Positions 5,803 through 13,034 are shown, counted from the stretch's first letter. The stretch is DNA of 19,738 nucleotides from Halovivax sp. (GCA_007119345.1 SKPV01000005.1:1-19738), one strand, 5' to 3'. The notes: generated by a model not told the origin, from the letters alone. A program made the numbers and translations.

Positions 5803-7638
5803 CTATCCGTCGGTGCTCGCGCCCCTCAGCAGTCCCCGCGTCGCGCCCGCGATCGCCTCTTTCGTGCGGATCCCGGCGTGGCCGCCCGCGCCCGCCGCGA
5901 TGCCGACCGCGTACAGTCCCGTGAGCGCGACGCCGAGCGAAGCGCTCTTGACGCGCGAATCGGTCGCGTCCTGTTCGTCCGACAGCGACGCGCACGCCTC
6001 GACGAGTTTCCGGGTTGCACGGGCCGTCCGGCTCTCCGGGTTCTCCGCCAGCGTCTCGGCGATGGGTGGGCTGATCCGGTAGTAGAGGCCGACCATGCCG
6101 CGACCCATCGGCGTCGCCGCCATGGACTCGTCGCGGAACCGCCGCAGCGAGTTCAGCGTCTCGCCTTCGCCACTGGTCGCCGTCGTGATGAAGCAGCCGC
6201 CGCTGGTATCGGTCGTGAACGACTGCGTGGAACCGGCGTCGTCGTCCTCGGCAGACTCGGCGACCGCGCGGAACTCGTAGTCGGTACCCTCGGTCAAGCC
6301 GTCGATCTCGTCGTCGAACGAACCGGTCGAGGAGAGCGTCTGGGCGCTCGTCGCGTTCGGGAGGCTCCCGCCGGCCTCGCCCCACTCGAAGTAGACGTCG
6401 GCGCTGCTCGCGTCGCCGAGGTCGTCCAGCGAGCCGTTGAGTGTCGCGGACGACGTGCCGATACCGGTCGCAGAGTTCGTCGAGACGGAGAGTTCGGGAT
6501 CCGGCGGGTCCGCGTCGCCGAGGACCGCCGCCTCCGCATCGAGCAGTCCGTGGCCCCCTTCGTTGCCGCTGAGTCCGACGTCTTCGGCCGTCTCGAAGAG
6601 GCGGTCGCGCGCCTCGGTGTTCGAATCGCCGTCGGCCATCAGGTGCGCCGCGGCCCCGGCGACGTGCGGACAGGCCATCGACGTCCCCGACAGCGTGTCG
6701 TAGGAATTGTTGATGTATGTCGAGTAGATGTCGCTCCCCGGCGCGGCGATGTCGACCTCCGGACCGCGCGAGGAGAAACTCGAGATGTCGTCGCCATCGT
6801 TCGTCGAGGAGACCGCGACGACGCTGTCGTAGGCCGCCGGGTAGCCGACGCTATCACAGCAGCCGTCGTTGCCCGCCGCGGCGACGACCAGCGAGCCCTG
6901 GTTCACGGCGTACTGGCAGGCGTCCTGGAGCGCCTGGACGTGGCTCGGCCCGCCGAGTGATAGCGAGATTACGTCGATCCCCTGGTCGGCCGCCCACTCG
7001 ATGCCGGCCGCGACGTCGCCGAAGTCCCCGCCGCCGTTCGCGTCGAGTACCTTGACGCTGTACAGCGCCGAGTCGAGCGAGACGCCGACCACGCCGACGC
7101 CGTTGTCTGGCGCGACGGCCGTTCCGGCACAGTGGGTGCCGTGGCCGTTGTCGTCGCCGTACGGTTCTGGGCAATCCGAACAGGTGGTCCCGAACGCCTC
7201 GCCGCCGACGACCTCCAGGGTCTCGTGGTCGACCTGGACGCCCGTGTCGACGATTGCGATCGAGCCGCCCGCTCCGGTCTCGCCCGCGTCGTGGACGGAG
7301 TCGCCCCCCACGCGTTCGACGCCCCACGGCGTCGTCTGGAGCGCCTGGGCCCGCGCGTCGTCTTCGACGTACTTGACGTGCGGACTGTTTTGCAGGCCGT
7401 CCACGGCTTGCTCGGGGAACGTCCCGACCAACACCTTGCCGATGTCTCCGAAGTCCAGTTCGTGGTGGACCTCGTCGGCGCTCTGCCGGGCGAGTCCGAA
7501 GGCGGAGTCGGCCCTGAGTCCGACGAGCTTTCGATCGGACGGTCCCTGTGCAACTGCGGTGCCTGCGAATCCCGTTGCCGCCACGCCCGCGGCGGTTCCG
7601 CGGAGCATGCGACGGCGAGTGACGTTCTGGTCTGACAT
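5803..7638 (-). CDS. Protease 2: Tat-exported subtilisin (S8) with FN3-like domain and CFI-box anchor
   Basis: This 611-aa secreted serine endopeptidase has the triad D131, H166 (HGTHCAG), S320 (GTSMACPH), and oxyanion N257. Order: Tat signal RRRMLRG (1-30); I9-like propeptide (about 36-100); S8 domain (about 103-375); a fibronectin III-like domain (about 380-477; SATLNGSL, DVYFEWG and GLTEGTDYEFRAVAES strands); then GG-C482-FITTAT opening the CFI-box domain, with a hydrophobic segment near 566-587 and a longer tail than protease 1. It has 9 cysteines. I chose the ATG at 7638 because MSDQNVTRRRMLRG parallels MSDEHVSRRTLLRG of protease 3. An upstream in-frame ATG at 7722, with an AT-rich box about 36 nt before it, could add 28 residues. 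It probably arose by tandem duplication with protease 1, and is probably membrane-anchored outside the cell. Confidence 0.9.
   Translation of the reverse strand: MSDQNVTRRRMLRGTAAGVAATGFAGTAVAQGPSDRKLVGLRADSAFGLARQSADEVHHELDFGDIGKVLVGTFPEQAVDGLQNSPHVKYVEDDARAQALQTTPWGVERVGGDSVHDAGETGAGGSIAIVDTGVQVDHETLEVVGGEAFGTTCSDCPEPYGDDNGHGTHCAGTAVAPDNGVGVVGVSLDSALYSVKVLDANGGGDFGDVAAGIEWAADQGIDVISLSLGGPSHVQALQDACQYAVNQGSLVVAAAGNDGCCDSVGYPAAYDSVVAVSSTNDGDDISSFSSRGPEVDIAAPGSDIYSTYINNSYDTLSGTSMACPHVAGAAAHLMADGDSNTEARDRLFETAEDVGLSGNEGGHGLLDAEAAVLGDADPPDPELSVSTNSATGIGTSSATLNGSLDDLGDASSADVYFEWGEAGGSLPNATSAQTLSSTGSFDDEIDGLTEGTDYEFRAVAESAEDDDAGSTQSFTTDTSGGCFITTATSGEGETLNSLRRFRDESMAATPMGRGMVGLYYRISPPIAETLAENPESRTARATRKLVEACASLSDEQDATDSRVKSASLGVALTGLYAVGIAAGAGGHAGIRTKEAIAGATRGLLRGASTDG
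5870..6198 (-). repeat. CFI-box coding module, copy 2 (direct repeat of 3902-4230)
   Basis: This is the protease 2 counterpart of the module. By hand count, the encoded peptide from CFITT to GIRT differs from copy 1 at about 12 of 111 positions. The catalytic domains differ at about 65 of 253. Confidence 0.75.
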
Positions 7639-8028
7639 GGTTACTCGAGCGCGCGCCGTTCGTCGAGCGTCCCCGGGGAGCGGGTCCGTGGACCCCCTGT
7701 GCGGGTTGCTCGAACGTGGCATGCGCTAGTTTTCTCCACTCTCCGTCACACACATTAATATTATTGAAATTAATAAATATATTCTATTCGGGTATGTATT
7801 GAGGAATTTGACCGAGTGAACAGTTGTAAATATATTCCAGGTTCTCCCGGAAGCGGCGGCGATCGGCCGGATTACGACACGCAACCGCGGAACGTTCACC
7901 GAGAATAATTCGTATTATTCTTTCGCGTTGACGAGTGTGTTTCGAAGTGAGACGACGTGGGAGGCCGAAACAGAAAATGTCGAAATTAAAGAATGTTGCG
8001 GTGGTCGGACCGTCCGATTCGTCCCGAC
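7639..8028. promoter_or_regulatory. Spacer between proteases 3 and 2 with an AT-rich island (about 7738-7845)
   Basis: This is a 390-bp gap. Bases 7738-7845 contain ATTAATATTA (7754-7763) and a TAATAAATATATTC stretch (7771-7784), candidate TATA elements for minus-strand transcription of protease 2. From 7754-7763, transcription would begin near 7731, giving a leader of about 93 nt to the ATG at 7638, or about 9 nt to the ATG at 7722. The self-complementary ATTAAT occurs twice within about 20 nt, which could be an operator. The rest is GC-rich apart from the protease 3 terminator region. Confidence 0.45.
7967..8017 (-). terminator. Terminator of protease 3
   Basis: On the minus strand, 12 nt after the protease 3 stop, TCGGAC-G-GTCCGA (8005-8017) is a perfect 6-bp hairpin. 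It is followed by T-rich sequence (7967-7995) with several T3-T4 runs. Its placement suggests protease 3 is transcribed as its own unit. Confidence 0.55.
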
Positions 8029-9555
8029 TCAGAAGTCTTTCGTCTCGCTCGTCTCGTTGCCCGCCTCGTCGGTGACGGTCAGCCGAACGGTGTCGGGGTC
8101 CGCATCGTCCCGGAGTTCGTGCTCGCCGGACGCCTCCCCGCCGCCGACCGACGCGGTTTCGCTGTCGAGGACGTCGTCGCCGGCGAGCAGTTCGCTCGTC
8201 ACCGACTCGAGGGCGTCGTCGTCGTCGGAAACCGCCCAGTCGACGTCGGCCCGGTTCCACCGACCGTTCGTGCGGCGATCGACGTCGAACTGGTCGATCT
8301 CCGGGTCCGACTCCACGGGCTCGTCGTCGTCATCGTCATCGTCATCGTCATCGTCGTCATCGTCGTCGGACTCGATGTCGAGTGAGTCGGCGACGTTCAG
8401 TCGGCCGGCACCTTGCTCGTTGTCGTCGAGCCCGATGTCGTCGGCGCCGTCCTTGAGTTGGTCGCGGACGTCCTCGGGATCGACGCCCGCGGCGATCAGC
8501 GTCGCTGCGGCGCCGGCGACGTGCGGCGCCGACATCGACGTCCCGGAGAACTCGTCGTAGTCGTCCCGCGGGATCGTCGAGTTCACGTCGACGCCCGGCG
8601 CCGCGAGTTCGACCTCCGGCCCGGTCGAGGAGAAATCCGCCAGCTCGTCGTCCTCGTCGGTCGCCGACACCGCGATCACCTCGTCGTAGGCGGCCGGGTA
8701 GCCCACGCAGTCGGTGCACTCGCCGTCGTTGCCGGCCGATCCGACCAAGATTACGCCCTCGTCCGCGGCGTACTGGACGGCGTCGCGGACGACGTCGGAG
8801 TCCGTATCCGAGCCGAGGCTCATGTTCTGGACCTCGTGGCCCTGATCGGCCGACCACTGGATTCCCTCCGCGATGTCGTCGAACGAGCCGCCGCCGTCGC
8901 ACTGCAGCACCTTCACCGCGTGAATCGTCGCGTCCGGGGCGACGCCGAGCACGCCGACGCCGTTGTCGGCGGCGGCGGCCGTCCCCGCGACGTGCGAGCC
9001 GTGGTCGTTGTCGTCGTCCCACTCTTCCAGGCACTCGTCGATATCGTTGCCGCCGCCGAAGGGACCGCCCCCGCAGTCGGTCGTACACTCCGCCTCGTCG
9101 GTGGCGTACCCCTCCCCGAGGTTCTCCTCGAGGGTCTCGTGTTGGGCGTCGATTCCCGTGTCCAGAATCGCGACGCTGACGCCGTCGCCGGTTTCGCCCT
9201 CCTCGATCGCCGTGTCCGCCTCGACTTTCTCGATGCCGTAGGGCGTCTCCTGACCCAGCGCGAACATGCGACCGTTCCGCTCGACGTAGCGGACTCCCGG
9301 ATGATTCTGCAGCCCCTCGATCGCATCCGCCGAGAAGCGCCCCGAGATCGCCTTCCCGATGCCCCCGAAGTCGAGTTCCTTCCGGACTGAAGTGGCTGCG
9401 GCCTTGACGTCGGCCGCGCCGCGTGCCGCGTCCACGCCGACGATGTATTCGTCGCCCGCGTCGCCCGCGGATACCTGTCCCGCCAGCGCAGCCGCACCCG
9501 CGCCAGCCCCTACTCCCCGAAGCAGCGTTCGTCGTGAGACGTGCTCATCTGACAT
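8029..9555 (-). CDS. Protease 3: Tat-exported subtilisin (S8) with poly-Asp linker and Ig/PKD-like C-terminus
   Basis: This 508-aa secreted serine endopeptidase has the triad D132 (LDTG), H185 (HGSHVAG), S340 (GTSMSAPH), and oxyanion N276. Order: Tat signal SRRTLLRG (1-30); I9-like propeptide (about 36-100); S8 domain (about 104-392) with a Cys/Gly/acid-rich insertion between D132 and H185; an uninterrupted run of 15 aspartates (397-411); then a β-sandwich-like domain (about 418-508) ending RLTVTDEAGNETS, as in PKD/Ig-type modules. There is no CFI-box and no C-terminal hydrophobic segment, so it should be released or held by its C-terminal domain. It has 6 cysteines and lacks the active-site Cys pair of proteases 1 and 2. 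The TATA box and terminator suggest its own transcript. Confidence 0.9.
   Translation of the reverse strand: MSDEHVSRRTLLRGVGAGAGAAALAGQVSAGDAGDEYIVGVDAARGAADVKAAATSVRKELDFGGIGKAISGRFSADAIEGLQNHPGVRYVERNGRMFALGQETPYGIEKVEADTAIEEGETGDGVSVAILDTGIDAQHETLEENLGEGYATDEAECTTDCGGGPFGGGNDIDECLEEWDDDNDHGSHVAGTAAAADNGVGVLGVAPDATIHAVKVLQCDGGGSFDDIAEGIQWSADQGHEVQNMSLGSDTDSDVVRDAVQYAADEGVILVGSAGNDGECTDCVGYPAAYDEVIAVSATDEDDELADFSSTGPEVELAAPGVDVNSTIPRDDYDEFSGTSMSAPHVAGAAATLIAAGVDPEDVRDQLKDGADDIGLDDNEQGAGRLNVADSLDIESDDDDDDDDDDDDDDDEPVESDPEIDQFDVDRRTNGRWNRADVDWAVSDDDDALESVTSELLAGDDVLDSETASVGGGEASGEHELRDDADPDTVRLTVTDEAGNETSETKDF
8323..8367 (-). repeat. GAC/GAT trinucleotide tract encoding 15 aspartates
   Basis: Fifteen consecutive Asp codons lie in a mixed GAC/GAT order. 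They form the linker between the catalytic and C-terminal domains of protease 3. Repeats of this kind may change length by slippage. Confidence 0.9.
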
Positions 9556-9587
9556 GGTAATTCAAACCACGCTCACAGTCCCCATTC

Positions 9588-9601
9588 CTTATAATAAAAA
9601 T
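9588..9601 (-). promoter_or_regulatory. TATA box of protease 3, within an AT-rich spacer (9556-9715)
   Basis: The minus strand reads ATTTTTATTATAAG, centred about 38 nt before the ATG at 9555, predicting a leader of about 10 nt with no Shine-Dalgarno. The surrounding 9580-9715 is AT-rich, like the spacers in front of the other two proteases. Confidence 0.6.
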
Positions 9602-9806
9602 ATTCCGATCGGTCGGTCGTAGTTATTTAGTTCGTACATACAAGAGTTCGATATTTTCAAAGTTTAGAGAGAGGTTCGACGACGTTTGTTCCGTTTTATT
9701 AACGGTGATTTGAATCGGACGGCGCCGCCGCGAGCGGCCTGCGGTGAGCGAGCGACCCGGCCCGGTCGACGTCGAACCGACCCTCGCCGGTGCGTCTGAC
9801 GTAAGA

Positions 9807-9812
9807 ACTATA
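9807..9812 (+). promoter_or_regulatory. TATA-like promoter element of sepF
   Basis: ACTATA is centred 28 nt before the ATG at 9838, as expected for leaderless transcription. No Shine-Dalgarno is present. Confidence 0.55.
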
Positions 9813-9837
9813 CTCGCGGCGGCGGTCCCTCAGCACT

Positions 9838-10194
9838 ATGGGCCTGATGAGCAAGATTCTCGGCGGCGGCGGGACGCGAACGGCCGAGGATTACGTTGAA
9901 CTCGACCTGGACGACGTCGCCGCCGACGCGGGCGAGGCGGCGATGCAGGTACACATCGCGGAGATCGACGGCCAGTCCGCGACGATCGACATCAAAGACG
10001 CCGTCTACGACGGCGACGTGGTCATCGCCGACATCACGCGCCTGCGCACGAAAGACAAGACCGTCGAACACGTCCTCGACGAGCTGCGCCAGGTGGCCAG
10101 GGAGGTCGGCGGCGACATCGTCCAGAAGGGCGACGACCAGATCATCGTCACGCCGACGGGCGTCACGGTCGGCCGCGAGAAGCTCGGCCGGTAG
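9838..10194 (+). CDS. sepF: Archaeal cell-division protein SepF
   Basis: This 118-aa protein has the haloarchaeal SepF layout: a short N-terminal membrane-targeting segment (MGLMSKILGGGG), an acidic linker, and the SepF α/β core (about 38-118) with DGDVVIADITRL, HVLDELRQVAREVGGDIV and the closing DQIIVTPTGVTV strand. In haloarchaea, SepF anchors the FtsZ ring to the membrane at midcell. The length matches the family and nothing is missing. The start is fixed by the promoter at -28 and the conserved N-terminus. It is followed by a 213-bp gap to the Fic gene, which has its own promoter, so no operon is implied. The gap holds a perfect 12-bp palindrome GCGATCGATCGC near 10208 of unknown role. 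Confidence 0.92.
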   Translation: MGLMSKILGGGGTRTAEDYVELDLDDVAADAGEAAMQVHIAEIDGQSATIDIKDAVYDGDVVIADITRLRTKDKTVEHVLDELRQVAREVGGDIVQKGDDQIIVTPTGVTVGREKLGR

Positions 10195-10370
10195 CGACGG
10201 AGTCCCGCGATCGATCGCGTTCTGCGCGACGCTCGACCCGCCGAGCCTCGCTCACCGATCCGCGGGTCAGAACCGACGTCGCCGCTTCGGTCCCGACAGT
10301 TAGACCGATCCATCGGACGATACCGGAGGCCCGGTCGCGAGCGGACCTTGGTTAGGTTTTCGGGCCGGAG

Positions 10371-10380
10371 AATAACTTAT
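10371..10380 (+). promoter_or_regulatory. TATA-like promoter element of the Fic gene
   Basis: AATAACTTAT is the only AT-rich word in the region. It is centred about 32 nt before the ATG at 10408, consistent with a leader of only a few nucleotides. Confidence 0.5.
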
Positions 10381-10407
10381 GGCGGTCCAGTCGAGACCCG
10401 TAGTACG

Positions 10408-11550
10408 ATGGATCCCGCGGACTTCGCCGACGGCCCCGGGCGGATCGACGACTACGACGGGCTCCCCTGTCACCGGCCGGCGAGCCTGCCGCCCGATCTC
10501 GAGTACACCGACGACCTCCTTCGGGTGTACGGCGACGCCCAGTACGCCCTCGGGCGCCTCGCCACGCTGGAACGCCACCTCGAGAACCCCAACCTGCTGA
10601 TCGCGCCGTTCGTCCACCGCGAGGCGGCGATGAGCTCGCAGGTCGAGGGGACCAACGTGACGATCTCGGACATCTACGCCCACGAGGTGGGCGCGACGCC
10701 CGAGCGCGCCGCCGCGGAGATGGACGACGTCCGCGAGGCCTACAACTACGTCGACGCGGTGAAAGCCGGCTTTCGCCGGCTCGACGAGGGCGAGGCGATC
10801 GACGTCGGGCTGATCTGTGACCTCCACGAGGCGCTGCTCGGCGGCGTCCGCGGTGAGGAGGACCGTCCCGGCGAACTGCGGGACGTCCCCGTCTACATCG
10901 GCTCGCCGGACGCCGCGCCCGAATCGGCGTCGTTCATCCCGGCAAGCCCGGACTTCGTCGACCTCCTGTTAGAGCAGCTGTGCTCGTACCTCGGACGCGG
11001 CGAGTACCCCCCGCTGATCGACACCGCGCTCGTCCACTACCAGTTCGAGGCGATTCACCCGTTTCGCGACGGCAACGGTCGCCTCGGCCGGCTGCTCATC
11101 ATGCTCCAGCTCTACGACGCGAGCCTCCTTCCCGGCCCGTACCTCTACCTGAGCGCGTACTTCAAGCGCCACGGTCACGCCTACCGCGAGAAGCTGCTGG
11201 CCGTGAGCACCGACGGCGCCTACGAGGAGTGGGTGACCTTCGTCCTGAACGCGATCGCCGAGCAGGCGATCGACGCATACGACTGCGGGGTCCGCCTCAC
11301 GGAGCTTCGCGACGAGTACCGCGCGGCGTTCCCCAGCTTCCCCACCGCCCGCGAGCTCGTCGACTACGTGTTCGAACAGCCGTACCTGACGGGGCCGCGC
11401 GCGGTGGCGGCGACCGGCCGCTCGAAGCCGTCGGTCTACGACGCGATCGAGGCGCTGGAAGCCGAGGGAATCGTCCGCGAGACCACCGGCAAGCAGCGCG
11501 GCAAGGTCTACGAGGCGCCCGAGGTGCTGGCGGTGCTGGATTCGGGGTGA
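10408..11550 (+). CDS. Fic-domain AMP-transferase with autoinhibitory motif and C-terminal winged helix
   Basis: This 380-aa cytoplasmic protein should transfer AMP from ATP to a hydroxyl side chain of a target protein. The Fic motif HPFRDGNGRLGR is complete, with catalytic H217. The N-terminal domain (about 30-100) has the form found in many Fic proteins and includes S76-S-Q-V-E80-G81, which fits the (S/T)xxxE(G/N) inhibitory motif; E80 would contact the active-site arginine and block ATP, as in class II Fic proteins. A C-terminal region (about 315-378; VAATGRSKPSVYDAIEALEAEGIV) looks like a winged helix, which suggests DNA binding. An ATG at 10348 would add 20 residues unlike the family; I prefer the ATG with a TATA box at about -32. 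No antitoxin gene adjoins it, consistent with built-in inhibition. The target is unknown. Confidence 0.9.
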   Translation: MDPADFADGPGRIDDYDGLPCHRPASLPPDLEYTDDLLRVYGDAQYALGRLATLERHLENPNLLIAPFVHREAAMSSQVEGTNVTISDIYAHEVGATPERAAAEMDDVREAYNYVDAVKAGFRRLDEGEAIDVGLICDLHEALLGGVRGEEDRPGELRDVPVYIGSPDAAPESASFIPASPDFVDLLLEQLCSYLGRGEYPPLIDTALVHYQFEAIHPFRDGNGRLGRLLIMLQLYDASLLPGPYLYLSAYFKRHGHAYREKLLAVSTDGAYEEWVTFVLNAIAEQAIDAYDCGVRLTELRDEYRAAFPSFPTARELVDYVFEQPYLTGPRAVAATGRSKPSVYDAIEALEAEGIVRETTGKQRGKVYEAPEVLAVLDSG

Positions 11551-11635
11551 GGCCCGACGGACGACCGCGACGAGATCCGTCGGCCCTTCCGACCGCGAAC
11601 GGAATCTGGGCCCGTACCGCGACCGTCGCGGGTGC

Positions 11636-11971
11636 TCAGTCGAGTTCGGTCGTAACGAACCGGTGAAGTTTCTCGACGCGTTCGTTCGGGTGGTACCGGA
11701 TCGTCTCGGAGCGATCGTCGACGTCGACGAGACCGGCGTCGGTCAGCTTCGGCAGGTGGACGTGCGTCAGTTCGATGACGAGCCGCTCGGACGCGGTCGT
11801 CTGGCCGGTCCCCGGGGGCGGATTTTCCGGGGCGACGTGCTCGACGAGGTCGTCGAGGGTCACGACGTCGTCCTCGCTCGCGATCATTCTCGCGAGCGCG
11901 TGACGGCGTTCCGACGGTTTGACTACCTCCAGCGCGGTTTCCGTCGAGATCCGGGTATCGTCGTCTGACAT
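11636..11971 (-). CDS. DUF7344-like winged-helix transcription regulator
   Basis: This small 111-aa protein starts with a short acidic tail followed by a winged-helix fold (about 14-100): ERRHALARMIASEDDVVTLDDLVEHV, then HVHLPKLTDAGLVDVDDRSETIRYH as recognition helix and wing. Haloarchaea encode many such one-domain proteins, grouped I believe under DUF7344; most have no known target. No metal or ligand site is visible. It faces the Fic gene tail to tail (85-bp gap) and is divergent from the GrpB gene across a 461-bp gap, so autoregulation or control of GrpB is possible but unproven. Confidence 0.82.
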   Translation of the reverse strand: MSDDDTRISTETALEVVKPSERRHALARMIASEDDVVTLDDLVEHVAPENPPPGTGQTTASERLVIELTHVHLPKLTDAGLVDVDDRSETIRYHPNERVEKLHRFVTTELD

Positions 11972-12432
11972 AGTTGATCGATTCGCCGGAAATTAGCCCT
12001 CTGCACGGTTAACTCTACCATTCACCCGTCGCATCACACGCGAAGAACCGCCGAGCAATCGCTCGCCGATCCGGCGAAACGGTGCCGGACGGTGCGTCGG
12101 TTCGAACGCCGGTGTGGGGCCTGCGGGCCTCGCGCCGCGGCCGGGAGAGCCGGACGCGTGCGCGTCGCTCTCGCGCCCTACTCGCCGTCCGGTCCGGCAG
12201 GTGCACCTCGTCCGCCTCGACGCCGTCGCCGTCGGGGGCCTAAAGGATGGTGCGAGGCTGATACGCTTACTACCGGCTGCAAAACGGAGAGTTTGGTTAA
12301 CCATTCCGTATTATCCCTAACTAAATGGCGAACGGGCGCCGTCTCAGTGAGGGTACGATCGCACCGAGTCGAATACGAAACCCGCCAACCGATGAGAAAC
12401 GGGCAATACAGTCCGAGACGAAGCCACCAGCA
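11972..12432. other. 461-bp divergent spacer before the GrpB gene
   Basis: Bases 11990-12015 hold AT-rich words (minus-strand CTAATTT near 11990 and GTTAACC near 12010) that could form the DUF7344 promoter. Bases 12050-12240 are GC-rich with nothing I can assign. Bases 12280-12325 are AT-rich: GTTAACC near 12298 lies about 27 nt before an in-frame ATG at 12325 that would extend GrpB by 36 residues, so this may be the real GrpB promoter. No RNA gene is visible. Confidence 0.4.
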
Positions 12433-12954
12433 ATGGTCGGTCTCGAACGCGGCACGATCGAACTCGTCTCCGACCGCCGCGAGTGGGTCGAAGCGTACGA
12501 AGCCGAGGTCGATCGACTCCACAGCCTTCTCGGCGATCGGGTCATCGAATTCGACCACGTCGGGAGTACGGCCGTCGAGGGGCGTACCGCCAAACCGATC
12601 GTCGACGTCTGCGGTCTCGTCGAGTCGCTCGACGCGGCCCGCGAACTCATCCCGATACTGGAGGACCACGGCTACGAGCACCGGCCGACCGACGACGTCG
12701 ACGACCGCGTCTTCCTCGCCAACGGGCCGCGGTCCAGGCGAACCCACCACCTCTCGCTAACCACGCCGAACAGCGACACGCACCGTGAACAGCTCGCGTT
12801 CAGAGACTACCTGCGGGCGAACCCCGACGTCGCGACCGAGTACGAGGAACTGAAACGCGAACTCGCCGAACGATATCCGAACGACCGGGCGAGGTACACG
12901 GAAGAAAAGAGCGCGTTCGTCGGATCGGCCCTCGAACGCGCACCGGACCAGTAG
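12433..12954 (+). CDS. GrpB/UPF0157 family protein (nucleotidyltransferase-like fold)
   Basis: This 173-aa protein has the GrpB signature FDHVGSTAVEGRTAKPIVDV (residues 40-59): G44-S45 and D58 resemble the GS...D nucleotide-binding part of the nucleotidyltransferase fold. RTHHLSL (103-109) and LAFRDYLRANPDVATEYEELKREL (121 on) complete the family pattern. The same domain is fused to CoaE dephospho-CoA kinase in some bacteria; its own activity is not settled. I start at ATG 12433 because the family usually begins just before the strand IELVSDRREW. An ATG at 12325 with a plausible promoter would add a 36-residue basic, low-complexity extension not typical of the family. It converges on the EF-2 gene. 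Confidence 0.85.
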   Translation: MVGLERGTIELVSDRREWVEAYEAEVDRLHSLLGDRVIEFDHVGSTAVEGRTAKPIVDVCGLVESLDAARELIPILEDHGYEHRPTDDVDDRVFLANGPRSRRTHHLSLTTPNSDTHREQLAFRDYLRANPDVATEYEELKRELAERYPNDRARYTEEKSAFVGSALERAPDQ

Positions 12955-13034
12955 CGTCTCAGAGAGAGCGAGCGTGTGACCTGCACACGGCTCGCGTTCG
13001 TACCCGAGGCCCAGCAAATCCACGCGCGTTGCAT

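Noticed and set aside
5548..6960. Plus-strand frame beginning with a hydrophobic segment in the AT-rich island
   Set aside because: The hydrophobic start comes only from the AT-rich composition, and the remainder is antisense to protease 2. There is no promoter or family match.
3867..9555. Reading the tandem protease genes as a composite transposon
   Set aside because: No transposase, terminal inverted repeats or target duplications were seen. Tandem duplication explains the repeats.
10208..10219. Perfect 12-bp palindrome GCGATCGATCGC after sepF as a terminator
   Set aside because: No T-tract follows. Such CG/AT palindromes are expected by chance fairly often in this GC-rich DNA.
10408..11971. 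Fic gene and the DUF7344-like gene as a toxin-antitoxin pair
   Set aside because: The genes are convergent, not an operon. The Fic protein contains its own inhibitory motif, and the DUF7344-like protein does not resemble a Fic antitoxin.
12095..12113. GGTTCGAAC resembling a tRNA T-loop
   Set aside because: The flanking bases do not form the 5-bp T-stem, and no anticodon or acceptor stem can be drawn upstream.
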